A stretch of 64,000 nucleotides of DNA, taken from the NCBI GenBank assembly GCA_035079385.1, contig JAVHKY010000003.1, positions 10,023,501 to 10,087,500 of the forward strand, in the 5' to 3' direction. Every line of letters starts with the position of its first letter. Position 1 is the stretch's first letter. A model generated the notes under the pieces. The model was not told where the DNA came from. It did no database searches and saw only the letters and a program-made list of their open reading frames with translations. Positions 45,601 through 56,949 of the stretch are shown here, one piece after another. The stretch is from Aspidiotus rigidus (lineage: Eukaryota > Arthropoda > Insecta > Hemiptera > Diaspididae). The position numbers were made by a program, and so were the translations under genes.

Positions 45601-47979
45601 TTTATGAGAAGGATTAATTATTTTCAATCAAATACCGTATTCTCTCCCCGTTTTTTCTTTCATATAATGAAGGATTTTTTTTTTTGTAAAGTGAGCGTAG
45701 TTATCATAATGTTGGCTCCCCATTCTAAAATACTTCACGTTACGAATGAAATTCAAAGCGATCGAGTTCCTTTACTATTTCTTTATATAATTCTTTCATC
45801 GCTTTGACCGTACGTGATTATACCACTCGTAGATGAGAAAAAATTGTGGATGAATATTCAGTACTGTTGTACAACGTTGCAGGAAGTACCGGAAAACGGC
45901 GCAGATGTGACTCATCTAACAGCATTACATGGCCCCGCTGTTTTCGGTGGCAGCGACTTATTTTCTATGCATAAGTGGTGGTCTACAATTGCAAAACATA
46001 CTTGGGAAGCCAGCTGGTCGCCTAACATCGAGCCAGGGAAACGACATATCGGATCTATGTTCTTATACACAAATACGATTTTCTTCAATCGTTTCAAAAC
46101 TTTTTCCATGAACGTCGTGAGCGATCAGGTAAAAAAAAATAGGCTTCATATCACAGGTTCTTGCTCTCGTGGCTCACCGAATCATTCAATATTCTAATTT
46201 TGAAATAAAACGCTTTTACTGTATAGATTGGACCTGGTTATGTCGTCTTAAACGTCCAGACTTCTATTGGACCCATGATTATTCTACAAACTGTAACTCC
46301 AGTGGAACCCTTGCTACAAAAAGTCGTCCACAAGATGTTCTATCCGTTTGTAATGTCAGTTTACGGAACTATTACTTTCTTTACAGAAAGCATTCTTGTA
46401 AGTCACACATTCAGATTATTATTTTGATAGGCCTTGGTGTCGTGAGAATGTACCTAGGTACTCAGGGGATTTTAAAGAATCTCGTTGTGCAAAATATTGG
46501 CGCAGCTGTGGAATACCGTCCCAGAAGTCGCCTGCAACCAGCGTCAGTAATTTGTGGCTCTAGTGTGCCGCTGATTAGCCGACCACAGTGAAACAAATGT
46601 GCGCTGAGTCGATATCTCTATAACTGACCCATCAACTTTGCAGTTGAAGAACTCTGTGCCGCAGCACATTGTGTAACTCCTTTCTAAAGCGTCACTGTAG
46701 AGCAGCAAACTAACTGTATTCCTGGGTATAATGTAAAGTTGGGTGGGTCTATTGGACCTTCAGAGGTATTTCGCTTGTGTCCCGCCAAAGGAAATACATT
46801 AAACAACTAATATCAGAATCTCCATAAGAAATACATTGAGCGCTGTTGCTCGTCGCTGTTTCCTATTTACCGCAATGTTAATACCAAACACTGTATAGGG
46901 ATGGACACACGCGTATTCTCATTTCTCACCGCAGTATCGGTTCCGTGATAATTCGCAACGTGATCCATAGAGTGCGTAGGTAGCAAGTTAGAGATGGATA
47001 AAGTACAGAGTCTTATGGTAATGCACTGCTTTTCTAAAATTTGTTAGAAATTCAGGAATCAACGCAGAAAGTTAAGCCTTGGTACAAAAATTCAGTTTAT
47101 TTCAATCTATAATGTTCAGGAAAAATTACATTTCCAAGTGAATTTCTCGATTTTTCATTATCTTTGAAAAATCTGGCGATACGAAGGTACGTACGGTATA
47201 GGGTAGTGCTACTAGAGGGGTGTGGAAATATACGTCAAACTATCTTAAGATCGTTGCAGCCCTAGCGGAATTCGGCATCAACTATCACCTTTTGGGAGAC
47301 ACAATTTTCATGTCGTGTCCATCCTCTACATTATACCGTGATACCAAAGCACTAAAATTCCAACCGCAACGTCACGGGCGCTTCAGATGAGATGACACTG
47401 TGAGCTGAGGACAATCTTTGCCGCTGGAAAATAAAATTCCATATTGGTCGTCTAGTGTATTTTGCCGAAAGTGACTAAGAATTAAAAAGTTGAGTACTTG
47501 TCCCGCTGTGCCGCAGGTGTGAACTGACATGCCTGAAAGTTTTGCGCGACGGTATTTAAAGAAACCCTACTAGCCTTGGTACCTTTGTTATTGAGGTTTT
47601 TAACCGATGAAAATGACTGGAAATTTCAATTCAATGAGGATGAACAAATGAAAATTATAGGTGTCTCCAAAAAAGTTAACCCTAATCATACCTAGACTTG
47701 AGGATAAAATTTGCTCTTCTTGAATATACAGCTACATTCAAAGTGACTATTACTGAAACTGAACTAGCTAGCTTCAATGTGAATATAGCAGATTATACAA
47801 AATTTCTCTCTGTTTTTCAGTTTGAGCGCGATGTTGTTGTTTGGAATCACAAGAAATATGAAGATAAACCATTACTGACAAAAGAAGAGAGTGCAATCGC
47901 AAAGCATCGTCGTTGGTACAATCAATTTTATTCTGAAAATAGTCCGAGATTGACTGACACAAAAAAATTAGAGTGGTAA
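42629..47979 (+). CDS. nvd: Neverland, Rieske-type cholesterol 7-desaturase, complete, seven exons
   Basis: Exons by splice signals and frame: 42629-42766, 42909-43110, 44493-44681, 44984-45162, 45883-46128, 46227-46397, 47821-47979. The joined length is 428 codons including stop, normal for the family. Residues about 10-40 form an N-terminal membrane segment. The Rieske [2Fe-2S] domain has CPH then CPFH (C-x-H, 17 residues, C-x-x-H; about residues 134-157). The mononuclear iron site is [16 protein letters not shown] (about 237-252), giving Asp244, His247 and His252. A C-terminal [13 protein letters not shown]...[11 protein letters not shown] block is characteristic of Neverland/DAF-36. The enzyme converts cholesterol to 7-dehydrocholesterol, the first step of ecdysteroid synthesis, in ER-associated form. 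All introns are GT-AG, there is no frame defect, and a poly(A) signal lies at 48058-48063. Introns 2, 4 and 6 are the long ones. Confidence 0.96.
45327..45512. mobile_element. Possible small MITE in neverland intron 4
   Basis: GCTTGTACCAACTTC near the left end is mirrored by TTTTCGGTACAAGC near the right end, and the interior has repeated GTTAACT/AGTTAAC words. The short (~12-bp) inverted ends and the absence of a clear target duplication make this tentative. Confidence 0.4.
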
Positions 47980-49199
47980 TTAAGGTCTTCAGGCTAGATT
48001 CCCTAAAGACTTGTAGTTCGCGATTGGAATCCTATGAGGTACTGATTTATAAATGTCAATAAATAAGGTGGAGACCTGATGGTTTTGATGCAGTAAGTGA
48101 ATTAGATTCGAGTCCACTGATGGTAGGTTTTTTAAGACTTTCTCATGTACTACCTAGGTCGATTATTTGTTCTACCCTTGAATAAATAACTTATGGAGAA
48201 CCCTGTTTTCATCCAAATCTCATACCGATTTTCATCATGATTTTATCGGCGAAGTCTCTCTGAATGAATTCATGCGTAAACTTGGGCAACTCATCGCACT
48301 TCTTAGCTGAAACGAACATTCAAGCATGTACAGTAGGCTCAAAAATTTTTCAAATTTTCAAAGACTTTTTTGTAATGTGCCCGTTTGTTAAGGTCGGTAA
48401 AGTAATTGGGTGGCCACAATTAGGCGCGTATTACCAAGATTATCTCCATGGGTATCATTTGAGCGCCAACAAGTGAATATGTTGAAGGGGACGAGTCAAA
48501 ATCTACTGGGCATGAGAAAAATGAAAAATTGGATCTATCATTCGCAAAAAAAAAAGAAAAAAAAAAGAATGTAATGAATCAGCGGTTCGACGGTCAGAGG
48601 CAGATTTAGAAGATGATTTTGGGAGGGGAAATTAACGATTTTTTTGATATTTGAAAAGCAAAAAGGAAAGAAAGTTCTCTCTTTTCCCTGAATTTCTTTT
48701 TTTTTTCATATTTTTTTCTTATTTATTATTATTATTACTTTTTTTAATTTTTTTTTTGGTCTTGTTTTTTAGGGGGGAGTGTTCCTAATTCTTCCTCCCC
48801 CCCCCATCCGTAAATTAGCCATTAGACGGTAAACTTGGTTCTGTCGTTAAATGTGACTAAAAAGTGCGAAGAACAAAGCGGAAGAGAAGAGAAGTGTTTC
48901 AAAGTATTACAATCATGAAAGTCGTACACAAGAAATCGAGGAAATTACTTTAGCTTATAGTTGAATAGTTTATTGCAAGCATTCCCATGGAGGCCTTCGA
49001 AAAGAGAATTCACTGTGTTTGTAGGAAAGCAGGTATTACGATTTCTCTCCCCAACTTACAGCGAGTGGTCCGAGAATCATTGAGCTGTTCTTACGATATG
49101 ATTCAGGTCCGAGGGCTAAAAAAAATCATAGCATTCTTCGATCGTTTCACGTATAAAAATCTTCCTCTCGCGCTCAAGCATTCCGAGCCTAATTACATT
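47980..49199. other. 3' flank of neverland, no gene seen
   Basis: Contains the neverland poly(A) signal (AATAAA, 48058-48063), the decayed MITE listed next, and a plus-strand frame at 48987-49214 that runs into the hairpin at 49200 and is not supported as a gene. Confidence 0.45.
48594..48826. mobile_element. Decayed relative of the CAGGGGCGGATTTA MITE
   Basis: The left end CAGAGGCAGATTTA and right end TAAATTAGCCATTA are imperfect inverted repeats matching the 25497-25677 element. The layout (G-run, long AT-rich middle, C-run) is the same. GACGGT occurs just outside both ends and may be what remains of the target duplication. Confidence 0.6.
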
Positions 49200-49337
49200 T
49201 GTGACCTGCGATGAGAAAAGGATGCCCATTGCCCACTCACAGGAACACCATTTCTCTCTGATTAGATATCCAATTAGAGAGAAATGGTGTTCCTTCGCCA
49301 ATGGGCAATGAGCATCTTTTTCTCATCGCAGGTCACA
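49200..49337. repeat. Fold-back sequence, ~60-bp arms
   Basis: TGTGACCTGCGATGAGAAAA at the left is mirrored by TTTTCTCATCGCAGGTCACA at the right. The arms also share CATTGCCCA / TGGGCAATG and AGGAACACCATTTCTCTC / GAGAGAAATGGTGTTCCT, leaving a loop of about 10 bases. A few mismatches and a short unequal bulge interrupt the arms. No coding sense. Palindromic MITE or hairpin RNA source. Confidence 0.88.
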
Positions 49338-52195
49338 TTTGTTGTCGTCATGCGCGTCTATTGGTGTCTGCCTAATTATATACCCCCAATCACAATATAG
49401 CACTATATAATTATTACCTTTCTTCAATCTATGGTCTAAAAATACGAATATTTTTAGTAATTGAATTCTGCAGCTGCATAATATACATACCTTGAAAAGT
49501 CGTCTTATTTTGGTACTCAGCAGAACGATGAGCCATATCTAACCGCAAAAAGCGGGTACATCTCATTGAATCCTTATTGTTATTTTTCAATTTGTATTTT
49601 GTACTTTGAAATAAAATGACTTCCTTTAATCAACCAGCATTTATTTTGTATTATATTAGTGTAATTTAATTTTCTCTCATTCTGTTTCTCACCTTGTTTG
49701 TTTGCGTTAATTATTATTATTATTATTATTTTAATTTTTTAATTTTTTTCATTTTATCAGTACCTATATTTTTTCATTCCTATTCAATCGATTTCATTTT
49801 ATCAGTTTAACAATTTCCGGGTGCCTATAATTATTATCAGTTAAGAATTAGAATCATACTTAGAGTGAATTCTGACTTTCGAATATAATCCTCGTTAAGA
49901 CATTTGTAAATAAGAACGAGAATCTCCTTGGTTTATTTTTATAAAAGTAAAGAGTTTGAAGAATTTTATATTTAATTTTATGTTTGAAATATTTTATTAA
50001 ATTGTACATAAAGGGATTATTTTGGTTTCATTTCCCCTTGAAAACTTTTTCAAATTTTCCAAAAACGGACACGATGAAAAATTGTCTGAAATTTTCGCTT
50101 TATTAAATTTTAAGGAATTTGATATCAACGAAAATATTGGAGCAGAGTCTTCAGAAAATTTTGGAATGTATTTATTTTGAAGCGCAAAATGGATTGTGCA
50201 TCCTACAAGCTAGGCTAATTCTAGCTTATGTAAATTATGAAATTTGCAACAAATATTTTCAATATAACTCCTCTATGCTTTAAAACTTTTACATGTGTAC
50301 GGTATGATTAATTCTGAATTACTGTATTTGCTTTCTTAGGAGATCCATGTAGTCCATACAAAATATTTTTCGAATTTTCCGGATGGACTAAAATATCCCT
50401 TTTTAAGAAACTTCCCTATCAAAAGTTCAGAAAACTTGAAATTTCCATTATGATGGCGTCTCCTTCCTACATTAAAAGCAAATAACGCTCAAAAAATGAA
50501 CATACAGTACATACTTGGGAGTTCATAAATATTCATAAACAAATATTTTTTGTAACTAAATCAATTTTTCAATTATAGATACATGTACTGCTTTAGTGAT
50601 TCGAACTATACTTATATGTACCTACTTATCCATTTAATTAGAAAAAACCTGTAGTCAATAATAAGAAATAAAATTGCATCTGATAGAATGAACGTCTTTC
50701 ATTAATTTTTATTTTAAAATGAGTATTTTGATTGGAGGTCATTAAAAATAGAAAGGCGTACGCAATCCAACTGTATAGATACCTACTCCTGTTTTTTTCT
50801 AATCTATCTCTCGAACCCAAACTTACAGTATAATTTGTCGGGGATACTTCTGATTGATTCTAAAAGATACAGTATTGAGATTTGTAAAATGCAGCAATAC
50901 AAAAGCATCACCTAGTTGAGATCGAAGAAAAAAAAAAAAAAAAAAAAAGAAAACGATAAAATTTGATGAAAACCACATCGATTGTCTCTAGTTAATTTAA
51001 AAAAGGGGAATATTAAACTGCACAACAAAAAATAGAAAATTGACTACCTACTGCAAATGAAAGGTAAAAAAATGGGTATAAGCGACTAATTAAAAGTGCG
51101 TTCAAATTGTTTGAGAGTGTATTTACTTTTATTTTTATGTTAGCAGTCATCGTGAGGAGTAATTTTTTTGTAGCGTTTATAACTTACCTATCGTAATCTC
51201 ACTTTTTTGCAGGGTGACTCTTTTATTCACATTCAATTTTATTTCATTGTAGTGTATTTCATATTTTTGTCGGGTAAATCGTAAATTACAGATGAAATCT
51301 TTTTTTGGTAGGCTCTTTCTCCTTTTTGTCGTGGTTATCCTCCTCGTTATCGGGCTATTAATTGGCATCCTTTGAAAAATATCTATGGATCTGATCATGC
51401 ATGTTACTGTGTTAATAAGATATAGTATACAACGAATAATGATAATAATACCGGTACCTAATTTCAATTGTGAATTTCGAAGTGTTTTTACCCATATTGT
51501 TTATTGTTTAGGCCAAATGATTACAATTTTTTTCACATAATATACTGTGCGAATGTATCATAATATAATTTATATAATTCAAGTAGGTACATTTAAGCTT
51601 GAAAATGATTTTTTCCATTTTTCAAAATGAAATGTATGATTTAAATTGCGTCCTTCAACACTGAGAAAAACTGTAGTCTAAATTTTCGAACTTTTTTTCC
51701 CTGCGTTTTTTTTTCTTCTAGACTTGATTGGACTGTTTTGTTATACAACAAGGAGTTAAAATGTTTTTTTATTCAAGTTGTTTTTCTTTTACTATCTTTC
51801 ATTCAACATCTCTCGTCTGCAAAAATATTTGAATACAAATATAAGAAAAATACATGGCAACCAGTTAATATAAACATATTTTATGATTAGGGTATTGAAC
51901 GTAAAATAGAAAGAAGAAAACGATAATATTTTCAGACAAGACTGTTTTCCCCCAAAAGTTTTGTTTTCTACTACTTCGCGAAAACCATGAAGTATAATAA
52001 TATGAAGAATTGAAATTTCTTGAGGAGGCTCTGGATCGATTACATTAATTCTTTTCTCTCAATTTCAAGAAAGTAATCAGTTTTAAAGAATATATTTTTT
52101 TTCTTTTTCTATTTCACAACATCATAAGTCAACTTTGATTTAAAGAATTGCTATGGGGAGGGGGGAATTGGAAAAAAAATAGTAATCATGAGTTA
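49338..52195. other. AT-rich intergenic DNA, no gene seen
   Basis: Contains an ATT microsatellite near 49712-49730 and an A-run at 50928-50948. The short frames are low in complexity. No transposon ends recognised. Confidence 0.4.
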
Positions 52196-52199
52196 TACG

Positions 52200-52310
52200 G
52201 TTTGACATACTAAGAGAAGGATACTCAAAGACACAAGCAATAATCATTACATCTGTGGTTCTCGTAATTATTGTTTACTTCTTTGAGTATCCCTCTCGTA
52301 GTTTGATAAG
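52200..52310. repeat. Fold-back sequence, ~45-bp imperfect arms
   Basis: The arms share GGATACTCAAAGA / TCTTTGAGTATCC and AATAATCATTAC / GTAATTATT blocks in inverted order, around a loop of about 12-15 bases. There are more mismatches than in the hairpins at 49.2 and 54.3 kb. Probably a small palindromic element. Confidence 0.7.
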
Positions 52311-52906
52311 AGATAACTTTTACATGAAAAATTATGTACTCTGAAGTAAGGCCATTCTAAGTCAGAAAAGTTTTATTCAGAATATTAAGTAAATGAGGAG
52401 TTGCGGATAGTATCCGTTATTATAGACAATAAAACAGGACCATTTCTGCACTAGAATAACGCCAGCAATGAATATTTTTTCTCAATTTTTGTAGAGTTAC
52501 TAAAACGTCGGAAAACAACTCACAGTTAATAAAAGAATTGCATAAGCGTCACAGTGTTTCGTTTAGCATGCAGGATCAGCTGTATACATACCATTCAGTT
52601 GCTCTTCTTAGGAAGCCTTACTGCCTTATTCATTTCATAATACTCTGAATCACGCTTCGATAGCACAGTCTATCCTATAAATTGTTATTATTACGGTAGA
52701 TGTAGTTCCGGTAACTATACCTACTTAGATTTTGTACATTTCAGGAAAGGGGAACTATGAATGAGGACATAACAACTTCTTGCATTGAAGAAATTTTAAA
52801 AATACTAATTGTTCGGCGATATTGGGATAGTAAATGGCGTACATATCATGAAAATTGACCTCTCTTTGGGCATGCGTATGGGGATGAAATTTCAATAAAA
52901 AACTTC

Positions 52907-52979
52907 CGCCCGAACAGGGACTCGAACCCTGGACCCTTAGGTTAAAAGCCTAATGCTCTACCGACTGAGCTATCCGGGC
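52907..52979 (-). tRNA. tRNA-Lys (anticodon TTT)
   Basis: The 73-base minus-strand gene folds as a full cloverleaf: acceptor GCCCGGA with TTCGGGC and discriminator G, D arm GCTC/GAGC, anticodon stem TTAGG/CCTAA around the loop CTTTTAA (anticodon TTT), a five-base variable loop, and T arm with GGTTCGAGTCC. The A and B box promoters are intact (TAGCTCAGTCGG and GGTTCGAGTCC). It decodes AAA/AAG. No intron and no encoded CCA, as expected for a nuclear gene. Confidence 0.97.
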
Positions 52980-54307
52980 TCTGTCAAAAGACGCGCTTAT
53001 TTAATTACTCCGGTGCGGTTGGTCGATGCTTCGTGAAGGTATACGATGTTCATCATTAATTTCAATAATTATAAGTATTTCCAAGATGAACGTTAATCTA
53101 AATTCCACAATAGAAGAAATACTCTCAAAGACTGCCCGTAGGTAGGAGGCTCCGAAATATACCAAGTACCCAAGCTTACTTATTTGATGGGTAATCGTAC
53201 GTCAGTACGTGGCAGCCAGCTGCTGCAGGAGAACGAATCGTAATTAATAAGAATACGTTTTTATACTAAGGATTTCAATACGTTAGTTTGATAAAAAAAA
53301 TAAGATGAGATACACAGAGAAGTCGGAAAGTATACTACAGATATTTTCAGTTTGACGCTTTCTATAATCTACTTTTACAAGAGACAGGGCTCACAGATAG
53401 ACTGAAAACTGAAACGTAGATACCGGGTACCTATATTACGTGTATAGTACTACATCGGGTAAAGTTTAATTGTTACTGTATCTTTCTTCTTGTATACCGA
53501 TATGCGAAACGAACATTTCTTTGGAATTTCATTTTAGATGTACAATTGTGCACTGATCTCACTTTGCAGTCGCCTTCTGCTGCAGATGATATCGAATCAA
53601 TGTGTTCGACCGGACCACGTGGTTGAATATTGAGAAGCAAAAAAAGTCGGAAGTCGTTAGCCTGCTGTTATTAATTATTATTCGCTCCGAGCTTCGCCCT
53701 TCGCATTCGCTTAAAAATTTATTGCAGGAGCGCAAGTGTACAGTAATAAATCTATACAATGTACATAGAAGATGATCACGGTCCACACTCCACAGTACTT
53801 TTCGCCAAGTATAATAACGTGGCGTGGCCTAGCTGATATAAAATGAATAAATTTATTGTAGACTAATACCTAATTTGCATCATTCTCAATATAAAAGTAG
53901 TGAGAAAAGTCAGAACTATGAGGGGAGCAAAAATGTTTCCCTTGTAATTTTTTTTGAAACAATTCATATATCATGTTGATTTTGTTTTGGAAAATATTAG
54001 TGTTCTTTTCAACCCAGATTTTGTGTATTTTGAGTGTTTGGACCCATGATTTGCTTCTCAACTAATATAATTGTCTACCAATTTACAGACGGTCCTTATA
54101 ATAATGGGGTCACGCTGGTTAAGAGTAAAGGTACTCTTCAGTTCTATATCATTGTATTGTATGAATTTGTTGTACTTTTGAAGGTTAGTGCCTAGGCCTA
54201 CCAATTTTCAATATAATCAAAGCATTTATGCAAACTGCAGTCCAGTTCACAAACATACGATAATCAACTGCTCACACATCATCAGGGTCGGTCACAGATT
54301 ATACTGT
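52980..54307. other. Intergenic DNA, no gene seen
   Basis: No recognisable exon or transposon end. The short minus-strand frames at 53559-53786 and 53870-54061 have no motif. Confidence 0.4.
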
Positions 54308-54418
54308 GTTCATATTAAGGAAGGATAGAAATATGACCTTGAGAACGGAACGGTAGATTAAAATTACCCGGAGCGTTCCGTTCTCGAGGTCATATTTCTA
54401 TCCTTCCTTAACGTGAAC
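54308..54418. repeat. Near-perfect hairpin, 45-bp arms, 21-base loop
   Basis: The left arm (54308-54352) and right arm (54374-54418) are reverse complements at 42 of 45 positions. The shared core is AAGGAAGGATAGAAATATG. The loop is about 20 bases. Such perfection indicates a recent fold-back insertion or a conserved hairpin. The arms are longer and more exact than a usual microRNA precursor. Confidence 0.92.
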
Positions 54419-54424
54419 GGAGTA

Positions 54425-55060
54425 TAGATTGTGGTTGGAACAAGTTTTACAAAACAAGCCATATGCAAGTGCAGTAAATAAGGGCAAGTGACTTATATCA
54501 CAAGCTGATAGACCATATATATAATACAATTTTTTTTTTTTTATACGTTCAAATTAATTATGTATATTATACAGGGTATAACCTGTGACTTGAACCTCTG
54601 TCGATGTGTGACTAAATTAACTAAACCAACTAGTTTATCTACCAAAAATGGCTGCCTGTGACTAGAACAGCTATAGTTTAAACCTACTGATCCAGCTTGT
54701 GACCAAAACAGCTAGTTTACCAATCAAAAACACCTGATTAATGGCCAGTTTCACTAGCACGTATGAAAAAATAGTTATTCATCATACAAGGTCCTGAAGT
54801 GAGCGATGATATTACAAGTCTGAGTTTTACGAAACAATGCCGAAGGTACGAGTGAACTAAAATAAGGACAAGTGACTCATCACAAGCTGACCTGAACTGT
54901 GTATAATACAGTTTTTTTTTTTATTACGTTCAAATTATACCTACAAATTATGTACGTAGGTACATATAATTCGTGACTTGAACCTGTGACTTACTGAACC
55001 AGCTAGTTCACCCATCAAAAACAGCTGATTAATGACCAGTTTACCAGCTCTTCAAAAAAA
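54425..55060. repeat. Two direct diverged copies of a ~370-bp unit
   Basis: The ordered words AAGTTTTACAAAACAAGCC, AAGGGCAAGTGACTTA, ATAATACAATTTTTT, ACGTTCAAATTA and GTGACTTGAACCT (from about 54441) recur from about 54821 as AGTTTTACGAAACAATGCC, AAGGACAAGTGACTCA, ATAATACAGTTTTTT, ACGTTCAAATTA and GTGACTTGAACCT, offset by about 380 bases. Smaller GTGAC(C/T)-x-AACAGCTAGTTTACC-like words repeat inside each unit. No coding content. Confidence 0.65.
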
Positions 55061-55124
55061 AAAAAAAAAATTGATTTTGACCACATTGCGTCATCACACT
55101 TTCCCCAATCTGATTCTTCAAAAT

Positions 55125-55519
55125 AATGGACTGTGTTATTTGTGATAACAAAAATATCGACTGATATCGATTTGTTTGGCAAGAGTACTCATTCTGCAGG
55201 AAATCGGTCCAATCGCAAATTTGCTCCCATAAGAAATACACGGGGAGCAAAGATCAGTATGAAATTAATCAAAAATTAAAACAGATTTTGCGGAAAAAAG
55301 TTTATATTTATAGTGTGTGAGTAATCGACTTCTGAAAAGGAACTTTTTTTTCCTCAATTCTTTCTCATTTTTGATTAATACCATATGATCGATTTGCTTC
55401 CCATGTTTTCTTACGGGGAGCAAATTTGCGATTGGACCGATTTCCTGCAGAATGAGAACTCTTGCCAAACGAATCGATATCAGTCGATATTTTTGTTATC
55501 GCAAATAACACAGTCCATT
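55125..55519. repeat. Long inverted repeat, 153-bp arms
   Basis: The left arm (55125-55277) and right arm (55367-55519) are reverse complements with few differences. They share AATGGACTGTGTTATTTG, TATCGACTGATATCGATT, GCAGGAAATCGGTCCAATCG and ATTAATCAAAAAT in mirrored order. The spacer is about 90 bases. The frames on the minus strand are mirrored pieces of the arms, not genes. A fold-back transposon is the simplest explanation. It directly follows the direct repeats at 54.4-55.06 kb. Confidence 0.92.
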
Positions 55520-56110
55520 GATTGACCAAAACCAGTGACAGCTGTTTCAAATTTATTGCGAGTCAAGTGGGTATGAAAATGTCATTGATCGGATATAAGT
55601 AAATTTGTCCATATATTTGACCAAATTATCTCGTTATGCCCATTTAGTTTGATGGTTTAAAAAATTGTTTTGGTCAAAAACCTTAGACTTTGGCCAAAAT
55701 TCTATTCCTTTTTAAAAAAAGAATAAATTTAACGCTATATGCTGCAGATGGCGAAGTTAGTTATTATATCCTTGTCCTTGAATGAACTTTGTACTTTTAC
55801 TTTTGTCAGTGCTTGCAGATTAACCTTTACTCCGTTAATCGTTATTCTTTCTATTATGACAGTTACTTACTTGACTAAAAATTCCAGGGCTTATAACGAC
55901 GCCGACCGAAAATTTTAGGGCTTTGCTCTAACCAAATTATTTTTCAACATTTTCAACAGTACTTATTTGTTATTTTTATTGGTCAAAATGAATTTTGATA
56001 TGTACCGATAGCGGAAAAAATTTAGGAGGCCATTTGAACAAAATTTTGGTTAGAAGCCCTGGTTTTTGTAGACGTGTAGAGGACCCTCTAAGGCCTGAGG
56101 GCCAGTGGTG
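55520..56110. other. Intergenic DNA, no gene seen
   Basis: No exon or transposon end recognised. TTGGTCAAAA/TTTTGACCAA-like words occur several times and may belong to the neighbouring repeat. Confidence 0.35.
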
Positions 56111-56363
56111 CAGGGCTGGGAATTGGAACCAAGAACCGAAACAAGAACCAAAATAGGAACTGGATCCAAACCTTTATTTTTCATCCACAAGATCCAGAAC
56201 CTGAAAGAACCGTAAACTGTATTTTTTTTTTCCCCGAAGATCCGGAACCCAAAAGAACCGCATATTTTTTTTCTCAAAGATACAGAATCCAGAAGAACTG
56301 CATCTTTTTTTCTCCAAGATCCGGAACCGGAAAGAACGGTAATCATTAAGGTTCTCAGCCCTG
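56111..56363. mobile_element. hAT-like MITE with internal ~42-bp tandem repeats
   Basis: Ends CAGGGCTGGGAA and TTCTCAGCCCTG are inverted. Inside, a unit of about 42 bases (GATCCGGAACCCAAAAGAACCG followed, after a break, by a T-run and AA; 20 or fewer bases conserved at a time) repeats four times between about 56187 and 56340. No 8-bp target duplication was found. The minus-strand open frame across it is periodic only because the DNA repeat length is close to a multiple of three. Confidence 0.65.
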
Positions 56364-56949
56364 TATAACAGAAGTTCTTGTCGCTTGGTTGGGTTTCACT
56401 ATAAAAGCCTAGGTACGTCGCTTGATTGGTTGCTACCACCGTGGTTGCTACTTAATGTTGTATGTTGGATAGAAGACCTCAGTTGATTTTTGAATTATTA
56501 TTACTCCCAGGATTTTTAGTTTTAAATCCTCCAGGCAAGTGCACCAGATTGTCTTCATCAATTACGCACCACTCAATTCTACAACTTCATATAATTCACC
56601 AACAAATTCCGTTCGATCGCCACTCAATTCCACCAATACGTACCTAATTTAACCTAATTTAAGTAATGTTCTAAAATAAGATTGTAACGCCGAGCAAATA
56701 ACCCTCGTGCAGTTTATAATGCTCGTAAAATAATAATAATGATAAAAAAAAAAAAAAAAAGCACTTTCCAGTGATATAAGCCTACATAACTCGGGAGAAA
56801 GAAAAAATTTTTCTTGGTTTGATTTTGCTTAAAGGGGCCCAGTTGCAATGAATAAGATGAATAAGAAATTGAGTAATTTCAATTTGGATAATAATTCATT
56901 TCATTTGTGATTTGCCAACCCAAATTCGGCAATCAAATCTGACCCTTAA
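56364..56949. other. Intergenic DNA, no gene seen
   Basis: The short plus-strand frame at 56462-56647 lacks motifs. A pure A-run lies at 56745-56760. Confidence 0.35.

Noticed and set aside
46169..46591. 140-codon plus-strand frame in neverland
   Set aside because: It reads through the intron 5/exon 6 boundary in the wrong frame. The correct exon 6 frame is 46227-46397.
52907..52979. tRNA-derived SINE instead of a tRNA gene
   Set aside because: The cloverleaf is perfect, with no attached tail, poly(A) or target duplication, so a functional tRNA-Lys gene is the better call.
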